From contig NZ_JADMKV010000001.1 in NCBI RefSeq assembly GCF_015476545.1, positions 1-64,000 on the forward strand: a stretch of 64,000 bases of DNA. The letters are read 5' to 3'. Position numbers and translations under genes: made by a program. The notes below the pieces were generated by a model. The model was given only the letters and a program-made list of their open reading frames with translations. It did not search any database and was not told where the DNA came from. Origin of the DNA: Methylobacter sp. BlB1. GTDB lineage: Bacteria; Pseudomonadota; Gammaproteobacteria; Methylococcales; Methylomonadaceae. Of the stretch, positions 54,757 through 64,000 are shown in pieces (position 1 is the stretch's first letter; every line of letters starts with the position of its first letter).

Positions 54757-55848
54757 ATGTCAAGCATCGAAAGGGCTGATGTAGAAAATCTTCTGAGTAC
54801 GTTTATCGATCCGAACAATGGCACCGATCTGGTTTCTGCAAAAACGGTGAAGGCGATCGCAATCGATGGGGCCAACGTCAGCGTTAAACTGGAACTGGGC
54901 TATCCTGCCAAAAGTTATATCGAAGAGTTGAAGACTGGCGTCGAGCGGCACCTGAAAGCACTGGACGGCGTAGGCAATGTGACCGTCGATGTTTCGGTAA
55001 AAATCATTGCGCATGCCGTACAACAGGCGTTGAAGCCGTTGCCCAATGTCAAAAACATCATTGCCATCGCCTCGGGCAAAGGCGGAGTCGGCAAATCCAC
55101 GACCTCGGTCAATCTGGCGCTGGCGTTGACGGCTGAAGGCGCTCAGGTCGGCATTCTCGATGCCGACATCTACGGCCCTAGCATTCCGACCATGCTCGGA
55201 CTGTCCGGCTATCCGGCCAGCGAGGACGGCAAGACCATGATGCCGAAAGTCTCTTACGGCGTGCAGACCAATTCCATCGGTTACCTGGTTGACGCCGACC
55301 AGCCGATGATCTGGCGCGGCCCGATGGTGACCAATGCCCTGCAGCAATTGCTGAAGGATACCAATTGGGACAACCTTGACTACCTGATTATCGACCTGCC
55401 GCCCGGCACCGGCGATATCCAATTGACCTTGGCGCAGCAGATTCCGGTCAGCGGCGCGATCATCGTCACGACGCCGCAGGATATCGCCCTGATCGACGCC
55501 CAGCGCGGCCTCGGCATGTTCGAAAAAGTCAATGTGCCGGTGCTGGGGATCGTTGAAAACATGAGCATACACATTTGCAGCAACTGCGGCCATGAAGAAG
55601 CCATTTTCGGCGAGGGCGGCGGCGCGGCCATGGCCGAGAGAAACCGGGTCGACTTTTTGGGCTCGCTGCCGCTGGATATCACTATCCGCCAGTTCGCCGA
55701 TTGCGGCCGGCCGACGGTCGCGGCCGATCCCGACGGACGCCCGGCGCAGATCTACAGGGAAATTGCCCGCAAGGCCGCTGCCAAACTGGCGCTGAAAGCC
55801 AAGGATTTCAGCAGTAAGTTCCCTAATATTGTCGTGCAAAATACTTGA
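54757..55848 (+). CDS. apbC: Mrp/ApbC iron-sulphur carrier P-loop ATPase
   Basis: The 363-aa protein has an N-terminal MIP18-like domain (about 1-90) and a P-loop domain with the deviant Walker [10 protein letters not shown], plus [11 protein letters not shown] and the cluster-binding CSNC pair. It transfers Fe-S clusters to target enzymes. GGAG lies 6 bases before the ATG at 54757; a longer in-frame start at 54712 is rejected. Nearby Fe-S proteins (Nth, RsxB, Hcp) are plausible clients. Confidence 0.95.
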   Translation: MSSIERADVENLLSTFIDPNNGTDLVSAKTVKAIAIDGANVSVKLELGYPAKSYIEELKTGVERHLKALDGVGNVTVDVSVKIIAHAVQQALKPLPNVKNIIAIASGKGGVGKSTTSVNLALALTAEGAQVGILDADIYGPSIPTMLGLSGYPASEDGKTMMPKVSYGVQTNSIGYLVDADQPMIWRGPMVTNALQQLLKDTNWDNLDYLIIDLPPGTGDIQLTLAQQIPVSGAIIVTTPQDIALIDAQRGLGMFEKVNVPVLGIVENMSIHICSNCGHEEAIFGEGGGAAMAERNRVDFLGSLPLDITIRQFADCGRPTVAADPDGRPAQIYREIARKAAAKLALKAKDFSSKFPNIVVQNT

Positions 55849-55861
55849 TTAGGCAGTGCAA

Positions 55862-55998
55862 GGCTGAACACTGGCTTGGCGTTGGCAGTTCTGCAGGGTA
55901 CGCACCGCATACCTTTCGGATTTTCTCGACTCATCCCGGCTCTGAAAAGGTACGCAGTGCGTACCCTGCGGCTGAATGCTGGCTTGGCGTTGGCCGTT
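55862..55998. repeat. Composite repeat: 29-bp direct repeats flanking a palindrome, copy 2
   Basis: Near-identical 29-base direct repeats (55862-55890 and 55970-55998, core CTGGCTTGGCGTTGGC) flank a 23-bp inverted repeat (55893-55915 and 55947-55969, two mismatches). The palindrome resembles that at 43890-43965 (GGTACGC-TGCGTACCCT core). It fills the 232-base gap between the Mrp-like gene and dcd. It may be a small non-autonomous mobile element. Confidence 0.65.
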
Positions 55999-56080
55999 GG
56001 CTGGCTGTTTCCGCCTTGCGTCCGACTATCTGTCTGTGTGAAAATTAGTCTTTTTAAATCAATTAGGTATTTGGTAGTTC

Positions 56081-56647
56081 ATGAGCATTAAGTCGGACAA
56101 GTGGATACGCCGCATGGCGGAAGAGCATGGCATGATCGAGCCGTTTGAACGCGGTCAGGTCAGAAATGCGGAGCAAGGGCGCGTCATTTCCTACGGCACA
56201 TCCAGTTATGGCTATGATGTCCGGTGTTCTGATGAATTCAAGATTTTCACCAATATCAATTCGGCCATCGTCGATCCGAAAAACTTCGATTCGAACAGTT
56301 TCGTCGATGTGAAGTCCGATGTCTGCATCATCCCTCCGAACTCGTTTGCGCTGGCGCGCACGGTCGAGTATTTCCGTATTCCGCGCGACGTCTTGACAAT
56401 CTGCCTGGGCAAGTCGACTTATGCCCGTTGCGGCATTATCGTCAACGTCACGCCGCTGGAACCGGAATGGGAAGGTCATGTGACGCTGGAGTTTTCCAAT
56501 ACCACGCCGCTGCCAGCCAAAATCTATGCCAATGAAGGCGTCGCGCAAATGCTGTTCATCGGCAGCGACGAAGTGTGCGAAACCTCTTACAAGGACAGGG
56601 GCGGCAAGTATCAGGGGCAGACTGGCGTTACCTTGCCGAAAACTTAA
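56081..56647 (+). CDS. dcd: dCTP deaminase
   Basis: The 188-aa enzyme converts dCTP to dUTP. It starts [13 protein letters not shown] and carries the catalytic motif around [19 protein letters not shown], with [10 protein letters not shown] upstream. Length is normal. The Mrp-like gene and dcd are often neighbours in gammaproteobacteria. Confidence 0.97.
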   Translation: MSIKSDKWIRRMAEEHGMIEPFERGQVRNAEQGRVISYGTSSYGYDVRCSDEFKIFTNINSAIVDPKNFDSNSFVDVKSDVCIIPPNSFALARTVEYFRIPRDVLTICLGKSTYARCGIIVNVTPLEPEWEGHVTLEFSNTTPLPAKIYANEGVAQMLFIGSDEVCETSYKDRGGKYQGQTGVTLPKT

Positions 56648-56756
56648 GATTGCGGTTGGTTTTGGGCGTAATCCTCCCCATCAGCTTAAGCAGATTGATT
56701 ATTCACCAAGAAGGGCGCGGGTACGTGTTCTCCGTGTTCTTCGTGGTTTTATACGC

Positions 56757-57014
56757 TTACTGGACTTTTAACGGCGCCTCTACCCTGGTCGGCGGCATTT
56801 GCACGAAGAAACCTTTTTCCTTAAGGCTGGTGATAACCTTGCCGGCATCTTCCCGGGCCAGCTTGCGTTCCGGCGTCAGTTCGAGCTCCATGACGAAAGT
56901 CATTCTTCCGAAGCTGTTGAATAGCATTTCCGGCACTTTCGAGAAATCGTCTTTTTTATCGATATACAGATAAAGGTCTTCTTTTTTGAGGCTTTTATAA
57001 ATGAAACACTGCAT
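56757..57014 (-). CDS. YcgL-domain protein
   Basis: The 85-aa protein begins MQCFIYKSLKKEDLYLYIDK and matches the YcgL family in length and in KKDDFSKVPEMLFNSFG. The function is not established. The 109 bases between dcd and this gene contain a fragment of a common CTTCGTGG-type intergenic repeat. Confidence 0.85.
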   Translation of the reverse strand: MQCFIYKSLKKEDLYLYIDKKDDFSKVPEMLFNSFGRMTFVMELELTPERKLAREDAGKVITSLKEKGFFVQMPPTRVEAPLKVQ

Positions 57015-57096
57015 GGCATTAAACGAAAATGAATCAGGACAGCTATTTTAACTATTTTTGGTTAGAATGGCTTATCCTTAATTCATAATCGCACCG

Positions 57097-57684
57097 ATGG
57101 CTAAAACCTCTTTCAATCCCGATACTTTCTACAAACAGGCCTGTTACTTTGAAGCGTCGCTGATCATAGTCGCGGTCATTCTGGGCTGGATTGCCGGTAT
57201 CGATCCTTTTGAAAACCTGCGCTTTTCGGAAAGCGCGATCGCTTACGGCATATTGGGAACGCTGCCGTTATTTATTATGTTCGCGGCGCTGGAACAGTTG
57301 CAGATAGACTCTCTGGCGCACATCAGACGATTGTTGGTTGAAACGTTGGGGCCCGGGCTGCACCGTTATCACTGGGCCGATGTGTTTATGCTGGCGGCGA
57401 TTGCCGGCGTATCCGAAGAGATTTTGTTCCGCGGCGTGATTCAGCCCTGGATAGAGTCGTCGTGGGGCATGACCGCGGGGTTGATCGGCAGCAATATCAT
57501 TTTCGGGCTGGTGCATGCCGTGACGCCGCTTTATGCGCTGTTGGCGGCGTTGGTGGGGCTTTATCTGGGCTGGTCTCTCGATTACGGCGGCGACAGAAAC
57601 CTGGTGACGCCGATCATCATTCACGGGCTCTATGATTTCCTGGCTTTTATGGCGCTGATTCGCGCGTATAAGGAGAGTCAATAG
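57097..57684 (+). CDS. CPBP family intramembrane protease
   Basis: The 195-aa protein has about five membrane helices and the glutamate-protease motifs SEEILFRGV and FGLVHAVTP, then a third conserved segment near HGLYDF. Members cleave prenylated or bacteriocin-related substrates; the target here is unknown. Its 3' end overlaps the convergent REC-GGDEF-EAL gene by 38 bases. Confidence 0.88.
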   Translation: MAKTSFNPDTFYKQACYFEASLIIVAVILGWIAGIDPFENLRFSESAIAYGILGTLPLFIMFAALEQLQIDSLAHIRRLLVETLGPGLHRYHWADVFMLAAIAGVSEEILFRGVIQPWIESSWGMTAGLIGSNIIFGLVHAVTPLYALLAALVGLYLGWSLDYGGDRNLVTPIIIHGLYDFLAFMALIRAYKESQ

Positions 57685-59860
57685 TCGCATCGATAAAAGG
57701 CTCGGCGATATAAGGGGTCTCCAGTGGGACGGGCTGGCTGATCCAGTAGCCTTGTGCATAATCAATGCCTAAGGCTGCGATTTTGTCATAAACATCCTTG
57801 TTTTCGACAAACTCGGCGATCGTTTGCTTGCCCATCAGATGGCCGATCTCATTGATGGATTTGACCATGGCCAGATCGATTTCATCGTTGCAGATATCCT
57901 GGACAAAGATGCCGTCAATCTTCAAATAATCGACCGGCAGGTTTTTCAGATAAGCAAATGAAGACAGGCCGCTGCCGAAATCATCCAGCGCAAACTGGCA
58001 GCCGCTTTCCTTTAGCGTGGTAATGAACGTGGTCGCCATGTTCAGATTGGAAATCGCCGCCGTTTCGGTGATCTCAAAACAGAACTTATGGGCCGGCAGG
58101 GCGTAATAATCCAGCTGCCGCGTGATGGAGCCCAGAATGCCCTCGCTGCCCAGGGTATGGCCGGACAGGTTGATTGTGCACAGCGACAGCTGGGCCAGTT
58201 GATCGGGGTTATCGGCAAGCCAGGCGAACGTCTTCGCGATAATGTACTGATCGATTTTCGGCATCAAGCCGTAGCGTTCGGCTGCCGGAATGAACGCGCC
58301 GGGCGGGATCAGTGCGTTATTGTCTTCTATTCTGACCAGGATTTCGTAATGCTCGCCATCCTGTTCGCGGGTGCTTTTGATGTGGTGTTTATAGATCCGG
58401 AAATGATCTTTATCGAGCGCTTCATTGAGCTTGGCGATCCAGTGCATTTGCCCGGAGCGTTGCAGGATTTCCTCGGAGTTCTTCTGATACACATAAACGC
58501 GGTTGCGCCCCGCATCCTTGGCAGCATAGCAGCAGGCATCGGCGATCATGAGCAGGTCGTTGAGCGAATGGAATTCCTCGTCGATAGCGATTAAGCCGAT
58601 GCTGACGCCGATGCGGAAACTTTGGCGCTCCCAGCTGAACCGGTAATTGGCGATGATTTCGCGCAGCGAGTTAGCCAGCCGCTCGCCTTGTTCGATCGTG
58701 CAGTGCTCCATCAGGATGCCGAATTCATCGCCGCCCAGCCTCGCCAGCGTGTCGCGTACTCTGACTTCGTGCTGCAGCAGGGTCGTGACCTGCTTGAGCA
58801 GTTCATCGCCGGCGGTATGGCCGCAGGTGTCATTGATGATCTTGAACTGGTCCAGGTCCAGATAACAGAAGGCAAAATCGCCTTCGCCGTGGTTTCTGGC
58901 TTTCAGAACACGGTTGAGCCGGACTTCAAATTCACGGCGGTTCACGAGTCCTGTCAAGGGATCGTGCGCGGCCTGATAGGCGAGTTCTTTTGACAGGCGC
59001 CGCGATGCCGTGACATCGCTGAATACGAGGACAACACCTTGTATCTGGCGGTCCTTGTCAAGGATCGGGGCGGCGGAATCCTGAATCGAGTATTCAATGC
59101 CGTAACGGTTGATCAGCAGCGTATCGTGGCTGACGAATTCAGTCTCATGGGTGGCCAGAACGCGAAAGACCGGATTGGGCAACGGTTTCCGCGTGATGTC
59201 ATTGTAGATATTGAAGACTTCGTCGATGACGCGGCCTCTGGCTTCAGCTACGCGCCAGCCGGTCAATTTCTCGGCAACCGGGTTCAGGAATTCGATAATG
59301 CCGTTTCTGGAGGTGGTGATGACGGCGTCGCCTATGGACTTTAACGTAATCAGCGCGCGTTCTTTTTCCCGCCTTAGTTGCTCTTCAGCCTGCTGGCGAT
59401 CGTTGATTTCCTGGCGCAGTTCAACCGTGCGTTCCGAGACCAGGTTCTCGAGCCGGTTGCGGTAGTCATCCAGCTCTTTTTCAGCCGCCTTGGCTCTTAA
59501 AACATTATTGATGGTGACCGATATCAGTTTCAGATACTGGCCGCTAAGATCCTTGGTCAGATAATCGGCGGCCCCCATCTTGAGCGCCCTGACGGCAATA
59601 TCCTCGCCGCCGCTGCCGGTCACGAAAATGACCGAGGTCGTTTCGGGGATGAAGGCAAACAGATCGAAGGCCGTGCCGTCTCCCAGGCCGTGATCGGCCA
59701 GGATGATCTCATAGTCGTTTTTTTGCAGAGCCTCGATCGCTTCCGCCACGGAGCCAGCAATGTCATAGTCATAAGGCAGATGCTCGCGTTTGACAAAGCG
59801 CTCGAAGCTCATCTGGTCGGTCAGGTCATCTTCGACTAATAACAGTTTTATGTCCGCCAT
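57647..59860 (-). CDS. REC-PAS-GGDEF-EAL cyclic-di-GMP regulator
   Basis: The 737-aa protein has a receiver domain (1-125, phospho-acceptor Asp56), a short coiled coil, a PAS domain (about 170-285), a GGDEF domain (about 300-460; intact GGDEF, I-site RVRD five residues before it) and an EAL domain (about 475-725; EILVRI, ITET, DDFGSG, KIDG, AEFVEN, QGYW intact). Both synthesis and breakdown of c-di-GMP are possible. It is 5 bases downstream of the CheY-like gene and probably controlled by the large kinase encoded upstream. Confidence 0.92.
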   Translation of the reverse strand: MADIKLLLVEDDLTDQMSFERFVKREHLPYDYDIAGSVAEAIEALQKNDYEIILADHGLGDGTAFDLFAFIPETTSVIFVTGSGGEDIAVRALKMGAADYLTKDLSGQYLKLISVTINNVLRAKAAEKELDDYRNRLENLVSERTVELRQEINDRQQAEEQLRREKERALITLKSIGDAVITTSRNGIIEFLNPVAEKLTGWRVAEARGRVIDEVFNIYNDITRKPLPNPVFRVLATHETEFVSHDTLLINRYGIEYSIQDSAAPILDKDRQIQGVVLVFSDVTASRRLSKELAYQAAHDPLTGLVNRREFEVRLNRVLKARNHGEGDFAFCYLDLDQFKIINDTCGHTAGDELLKQVTTLLQHEVRVRDTLARLGGDEFGILMEHCTIEQGERLANSLREIIANYRFSWERQSFRIGVSIGLIAIDEEFHSLNDLLMIADACCYAAKDAGRNRVYVYQKNSEEILQRSGQMHWIAKLNEALDKDHFRIYKHHIKSTREQDGEHYEILVRIEDNNALIPPGAFIPAAERYGLMPKIDQYIIAKTFAWLADNPDQLAQLSLCTINLSGHTLGSEGILGSITRQLDYYALPAHKFCFEITETAAISNLNMATTFITTLKESGCQFALDDFGSGLSSFAYLKNLPVDYLKIDGIFVQDICNDEIDLAMVKSINEIGHLMGKQTIAEFVENKDVYDKIAALGIDYAQGYWISQPVPLETPYIAEPFIDATIDSPYTRESAP

Positions 59861-59865
59861 GAGAC

Positions 59866-60270
59866 TTATTTTTTTAGGGTCCAGTAGGAACTGAGTACCT
59901 GAATTGCGTCGATGAACTGATCGTACTCGACAGGTTTCAGAATATAGCCGGAAATCCCGAGGTCAAAGCTCTGGTTGACATCCTGCTGCTCCAGCGAGGA
60001 GGTCAGCATCACCACGGGGATGTTTTTGAAGGCAGGATGGCTCTTCAGTTGCTTCAGGCATTCGTGACCATTCATTTTGGGCATATTGATGTCCAGCAGG
60101 ATCATGCAGGGCAGCTCTTCGTCCGAAGTTTCCAGATAATGCAAGGCTTCTTCACCATTATGGACCGTAACCAGTTTGTTGACGACGCCGAGTTTTTTTA
60201 GACCGCGCTTCACGGTCATGATGTCGACTTGATCATCTTCAACGAGCAAGATGGGTTGCATGCTATTCAT
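59866..60270 (-). CDS. Single-domain response regulator (CheY/Rcp1-like)
   Basis: The 134-aa receiver has the acidic pair D12-D13, phospho-acceptor Asp60 and Lys in YILKPVEYDQF. There is no output domain. Its start overlaps the kinase gene end by 8 bases, so it is the immediate partner of that kinase and may shuttle phosphate to the GGDEF-EAL protein. Confidence 0.9.
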   Translation of the reverse strand: MNSMQPILLVEDDQVDIMTVKRGLKKLGVVNKLVTVHNGEEALHYLETSDEELPCMILLDINMPKMNGHECLKQLKSHPAFKNIPVVMLTSSLEQQDVNQSFDLGISGYILKPVEYDQFIDAIQVLSSYWTLKK

Positions 60271-63200
60271 ATTCTTTTCTTTTAGGTATGGTAAAAATAA
60301 ATGAGCTTCCTTTTCCTACTTCCGACTCAAGCCAGATTTTGCCGCCCCATGTCGTGACAATTTTCTCTATCACACTTAAACCAATACCTGTGCTTTCTGA
60401 CTGGTCTTTAGGTTTTAAAGTTTGAAATAATTGAAATATTTTTTCCTGATATTTTTTATCGATGCCGGGACCGTTGTCGGTTACCGAAAATTGCCAGTCA
60501 TGATCTTGTTCCATGCAGGTGACCGAGATAATACCTTTGTCCTTATCGTTATATTTGATGGCATTATCCAACAAGTTTTGAAAAACCTGAAACAGTCTCA
60601 GTCTTTCACCGATGATGACCGGCAAATCGGCTTGAATATGCACTTCGATGTGCTCGGGCGGAGCGATCAGGCTGATTACTTCAGCCAGCAACTGCGAACA
60701 ATCGATTCGCTCCTCGGGCTCCGCCACCCGGCCGACCCTGGAGTATTGCAGAATGCCGTCAATCATGTCGTGCATGCGTCTGGCCCGATCGCGCAGCAGG
60801 GCCATTTGCTCGCGGCCGTCTTCGTCAAAAGCGTCGGCGTAATCCTCGCAGATCCAGCCTGAGAGCTGGTTGATGGCCCGCAATGGCGCTTTCAGATCAT
60901 GAGATACGACGTAGGCAAAATGCTTTAATTCTTCATTGGCGCTATTCAACGAGGCCGTGCGTTCTTCAACGCGCTGCTCCAGATCCGCGTTCAGGGATTG
61001 TATCTGTACCTGGCTGCGCTTCATTTCCTCGATCAGCAGGGTATTTTCCAGCGCGATCGCCGCTTGCGCGGTCAATAATCGGGTCAGTTCGATTTGTTCG
61101 CGCGTGAATGCGGAGGTGATCAGGTTGTTTTCCAGGTACAAGACGCCCAGGGCATGCTGTTGCTTCAATAACGGCGCGCACAGTATCGATTTAAGGTGTT
61201 GATGTTGTACCGTATTGTCGGCTATGAAATCGCCTTCGCTGGTAGCATTGTCGATAACCAGCATTTCAGTGGTGCGAAAAACGTAGTTGACAATGGCCAT
61301 GCTTAAGGTATCAGTGCTCAGGTTTGGGTCGCCTCGAAGTTGTACATCGACGAAACCATGTTTGATGCCTTTGGCCAATACAACCAGGTCTTGCGGTTCA
61401 GCGATGAGCAGATAGCCGGTTTTGGCCCCAAGCCGCTCCATGATCGATTGCAGAATGGCGCTTAGCAAGCCGTTCAAGTCCTGCTGCTGCGTGATGGTGC
61501 GCGTCGCCAGCAGCAAATAATTGACGTCGAGCATCTGCGCGAGCGAGGTATCGGCGGACAGGCCCTCATCGGGCTGAAAGGTAATGGCGTAGTTTTCTAT
61601 CAGCTGCCTGACTTTGACTTCCGCGCCGCAGTCATGGTAATGGCCCGCTGCCCGGTTTAAATAGTAAGTGGCGTAGCTATGCTGGGTCTCTATCAGTATC
61701 TGGCCCAGCCGCTCATTCAGGAAGCCTTCCAACAAGGTGAAATGCTGTGGTTTGCACAGGTCGATCGCATCGAGACAGTGGCGGCGCGTTTCGCTGAAAT
61801 CGCCGGCATGATTGGCCTGCTCCATCAGCATGAAGGTCAGGTAAGGCTTTAAGATCGGCCCTAGCGCGGCCCAGGTTTGCACCTGTTCCAGGCAGAGATC
61901 CAGCATCTCTTGCTCTTCGGCTGGAATGACCTTATGAAGTCTGAGTCCGTTGACATAGCGAAATACATACCACAGGCGATTGAGGATGTTGTCGCTCAGC
62001 CCGCGCAGATAAGGTTCCGCCTGATGCAGGTAGTCAGCCGCCTGTTCATAATTGCCCAGGTAATGGCTGCTGATGCCTTTCAGGGAATAATAGCCGCCTA
62101 TCGAAACGACGTGTTTGTCGCTCTCCCATTTGTTGAGTTTGGCGGCTATGACCTGTTCACTGAAGGGCGTCCGCCCCGTATTCATCATATCCGCCCAGCC
62201 GGCCAGCGCGCTTTCGGCCAGCCCCAGGGACAAGGATAAATTGAATTTGTTGGAAAAATGGATGCATTCCTCGGCCACGTCGATCACTTGCCGCAAGTGA
62301 GCGCCTTGATGGATCAAATGCCAGATATACGGGCCGTAGGACAGGCCTGCATTGTATAAGTCACCGCAGTTTTTGCCGCGGTGAATGTTTTTCTGGCACT
62401 GCTCGATAATATAAGCCGAATCGCTGCGGTTATGCATATTGGTCCATAAAATGCCGTTAATGCCTTTGGTTGCGCCAAACGTGTCGGGATAGCGGTGCGC
62501 CAGGGCCAGCCCCAGGTCTTCATAGCGGAAAGACAGCTCATACTGGCCTTGGCGCTGCAGATACAAACCCACCATTGAGAAACCGTAAATGACCGATTCA
62601 TCAACGCCGCCCGCCAGACAGTTCTGCGTCGATTGAATCGCCGACAAATAAAGCTGCGGCACCATGCCGGCCAGATAATAATCGGGGATCAGCTCGCTGT
62701 AGATGCCGGTTTCAATTTGAGTAGCTCTATCACTGCTGGGTTCAATATCGAGGATTTTTTGCCAGATATCCGTATCGCCCTGATGGATCTGTTTGATGAT
62801 CGCGGCCGCCCGCTCCAGCGCCAGATCATCATTTTCGGGAATGGCGCGGTTGAAATAGGCCAGGCCGCGATTGCCCAGGGCGATGGCCTGTTCGAACTTG
62901 CCCATCGAGGACAGGCCGGTCGTCTGTTCATATAAACAGTCGATGCGGTCGATATCGCTTTTTGCACGACTGATCAATGTATTAAGGATCTGCTCCGATT
63001 CCGGCTGGTTGCCCAGTGCCATTTCCGTCCTGGCCAGATATTTGTGCAGCGAGAACAAACAGCCATAATCGGTATCCCAGCTTTCTTTAGGGTAAAGACT
63101 CTTACTTTGATGGAAAAAATAGTTGGCGTTGTCCATCGCCAGCGCTTTCATGGCTGCGATGCCGGCGTAGTAATTGAACTTCGCCTCTTCAATACGGCTT

Positions 63201-64000
63201 TCGGTGCTTTGATCGGGCTCCCGGCCGTTAGCCAGGTGTTCGACGATGGCGAACAGATTGTGCAGGGTCTCAAGGTCGGCGTTTTCGGGAATGGCGCTGA
63301 TGAGCGCCTTGGCAATCTGTAAATGTACGCGCTGTTTCTTATCGGCATCGAGAAAGCTGGCGGCCGCCGCCTGGACCTGGTCGTGGAAAAACAGCAGCTG
63401 GTCCTTCTCCCTGAGTAAAATGTTGCTGTTGAATGCCGGCGTCAAGGCATGATAAAGGACCGGCAGCGTCATGGCCGTTGTCAACGCCAGATCGGATGCA
63501 TCAAACCGCGCCCCAAGGCTGGCGGCAATGCTCAATAGTTCTCGAACGCGCTCCGGTAGCTTGGCAATTTTGTCCTTGAACAAGTCCAGCGCCGAATCGG
63601 GAATGGCGGTATGGCGCAGTTGTTCGTCATCCCATGTCCAGGCGCCGTTCTCAGTCAGGTGCAAATGCTTGTAGGTATGCAGCCAGCGCAGACTTTCATT
63701 GACGAACAGCGGATTGCCGGCCGAGGTCTGGTAGATGATTTTCGATAAGTCTTCGGTTCTGGACGGATAGGTGTTCAGGATATACGCGGTCATCTGGTTG
63801 ACCTCGTTAAGCCCCAGCGCATCCAGACGGATTTCCTGCAGCGGCCGGCGCGCCTGTTTGACTCTGTGTATCAGGCGCATCAGCCGATGACTGCTGTCGA
63901 CTTCGTTGTGCCGGTAGGCGCCTATCCAGAACAGGTATGGATAGTCCGTGGCATTGTCGAAAATCCGCTCGAGCAGATCGAACGTGGCGCCGTCACACCA
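60263..64000 (-). CDS. Large AAA-ATPase / GAF / histidine kinase hybrid sensor (5' end outside window)
   Basis: The visible 1245 residues begin inside an AAA ATPase domain (the last bases encode WCDGATFDLLERIF, a Walker B-type region, then WIGAYRHNEV). A long helical TPR-like region (about 220-780), a GAF domain (about 840-990), a coiled coil, a HisKA domain with YVVSHDLKAPLRAI, and an HATPase domain with NAIKYN, DNGPGID and GIGLSVIE follow. This is the layout of kinases that start with a Ser/Thr kinase domain, which would lie beyond the window. The end overlaps the CheY-like gene. The signal is unknown. Confidence 0.88.
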   Translation of the reverse strand, partial: WCDGATFDLLERIFDNATDYPYLFWIGAYRHNEVDSSHRLMRLIHRVKQARRPLQEIRLDALGLNEVNQMTAYILNTYPSRTEDLSKIIYQTSAGNPLFVNESLRWLHTYKHLHLTENGAWTWDDEQLRHTAIPDSALDLFKDKIAKLPERVRELLSIAASLGARFDASDLALTTAMTLPVLYHALTPAFNSNILLREKDQLLFFHDQVQAAAASFLDADKKQRVHLQIAKALISAIPENADLETLHNLFAIVEHLANGREPDQSTESRIEEAKFNYYAGIAAMKALAMDNANYFFHQSKSLYPKESWDTDYGCLFSLHKYLARTEMALGNQPESEQILNTLISRAKSDIDRIDCLYEQTTGLSSMGKFEQAIALGNRGLAYFNRAIPENDDLALERAAAIIKQIHQGDTDIWQKILDIEPSSDRATQIETGIYSELIPDYYLAGMVPQLYLSAIQSTQNCLAGGVDESVIYGFSMVGLYLQRQGQYELSFRYEDLGLALAHRYPDTFGATKGINGILWTNMHNRSDSAYIIEQCQKNIHRGKNCGDLYNAGLSYGPYIWHLIHQGAHLRQVIDVAEECIHFSNKFNLSLSLGLAESALAGWADMMNTGRTPFSEQVIAAKLNKWESDKHVVSIGGYYSLKGISSHYLGNYEQAADYLHQAEPYLRGLSDNILNRLWYVFRYVNGLRLHKVIPAEEQEMLDLCLEQVQTWAALGPILKPYLTFMLMEQANHAGDFSETRRHCLDAIDLCKPQHFTLLEGFLNERLGQILIETQHSYATYYLNRAAGHYHDCGAEVKVRQLIENYAITFQPDEGLSADTSLAQMLDVNYLLLATRTITQQQDLNGLLSAILQSIMERLGAKTGYLLIAEPQDLVVLAKGIKHGFVDVQLRGDPNLSTDTLSMAIVNYVFRTTEMLVIDNATSEGDFIADNTVQHQHLKSILCAPLLKQQHALGVLYLENNLITSAFTREQIELTRLLTAQAAIALENTLLIEEMKRSQVQIQSLNADLEQRVEERTASLNSANEELKHFAYVVSHDLKAPLRAINQLSGWICEDYADAFDEDGREQMALLRDRARRMHDMIDGILQYSRVGRVAEPEERIDCSQLLAEVISLIAPPEHIEVHIQADLPVIIGERLRLFQVFQNLLDNAIKYNDKDKGIISVTCMEQDHDWQFSVTDNGPGIDKKYQEKIFQLFQTLKPKDQSESTGIGLSVIEKIVTTWGGKIWLESEVGKGSSFIFTIPKRKEYE

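Noticed and set aside
1-64000. tRNA or rRNA genes, CRISPR arrays, complete insertion sequences
   Set aside because: By-eye reading found no cloverleaf-like sequence, no regularly spaced direct repeats and no transposase; small RNAs cannot be excluded.

Overview
The window looks like a chromosome segment of a gammaproteobacterium with moderately high GC. The gene order gshB-tonB-algH-ruvX-pyrR-pyrB-pyrX matches the arrangement known from Pseudomonas and related lineages. The two caa3-type oxidases, an HvfABC-type RiPP locus and large sensor kinases would suit a methylotroph-like lineage such as Methylococcales. That placement is inference, because no methane or methanol oxidation gene lies in the window.

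Layout. At 60-2722 a visibly AT-richer island carries a three-gene ABC-three-component (ABC-3C) conflict system: an HNH nuclease effector, a 73-aa middle component and a DUF2326-type ABC ATPase. A non-coding tail with an attC-like fold follows it. From 2985 to 9109 there are an M20 amidohydrolase, a DUF4405 membrane protein divergent from a BaeS/BaeR-type two-component system with a Spy/CpxP-like chaperone, a SirB2-family protein and a nucleoside phosphorylase-like protein. From 9201 to 19463 come a UPF0182 protein, a possible gene remnant, pepN, a DUF423 gene, moaB, a DegP/DegQ protease, a cNMP-rhodanese fusion and rpmB-rpmG.

From 19608 to 29066 lies a tightly overlapping plus-strand run: gshB, tonB, algH, ruvX, pyrR, pyrB, an apparently inactive dihydroorotase (pyrX), a cytochrome lipoprotein and a LOG-family gene. 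It is followed by rmuC and hemL on the other strand. From 29270 to 43650 lie two caa3-type cytochrome oxidase clusters, each with a tri-haem cytochrome c. They are separated by a BON protein and an AI-2E-family permease. The first cluster has Trp in place of Glu in the GHPEVY motif of subunit I. The second has a subunit I-III fusion and contains a Na+/Ca2+-exchanger-type gene whose stop codon shares a base with the start of subunit I.

From 43976 to 49502 are a ThDP-dependent oxidase-like enzyme translationally coupled to a bacterial metallothionein, a HupE/UreJ protein, an orphan lipoprotein and an HvfABC-type RiPP operon whose precursor has six EGxCG motifs. From 49659 to 57014 are nth, rsxB, hcp, metG, an Mrp/ApbC Fe-S carrier, dcd and a YcgL-domain gene. 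From 57097 to the end are a CPBP protease and a signalling cassette: a very large AAA-GAF-histidine kinase (5' end outside the window), a CheY-like regulator and a REC-PAS-GGDEF-EAL protein.

The best candidates for unusual biology are the HNH-type ABC-3C system (126-2722), the EGxCG RiPP locus (47326-49502), the exchanger inside the oxidase operon (40282-41346) and the metallothionein coupled to the ThDP enzyme (43976-45927). I saw no tRNA or rRNA gene, CRISPR array or intact insertion sequence.
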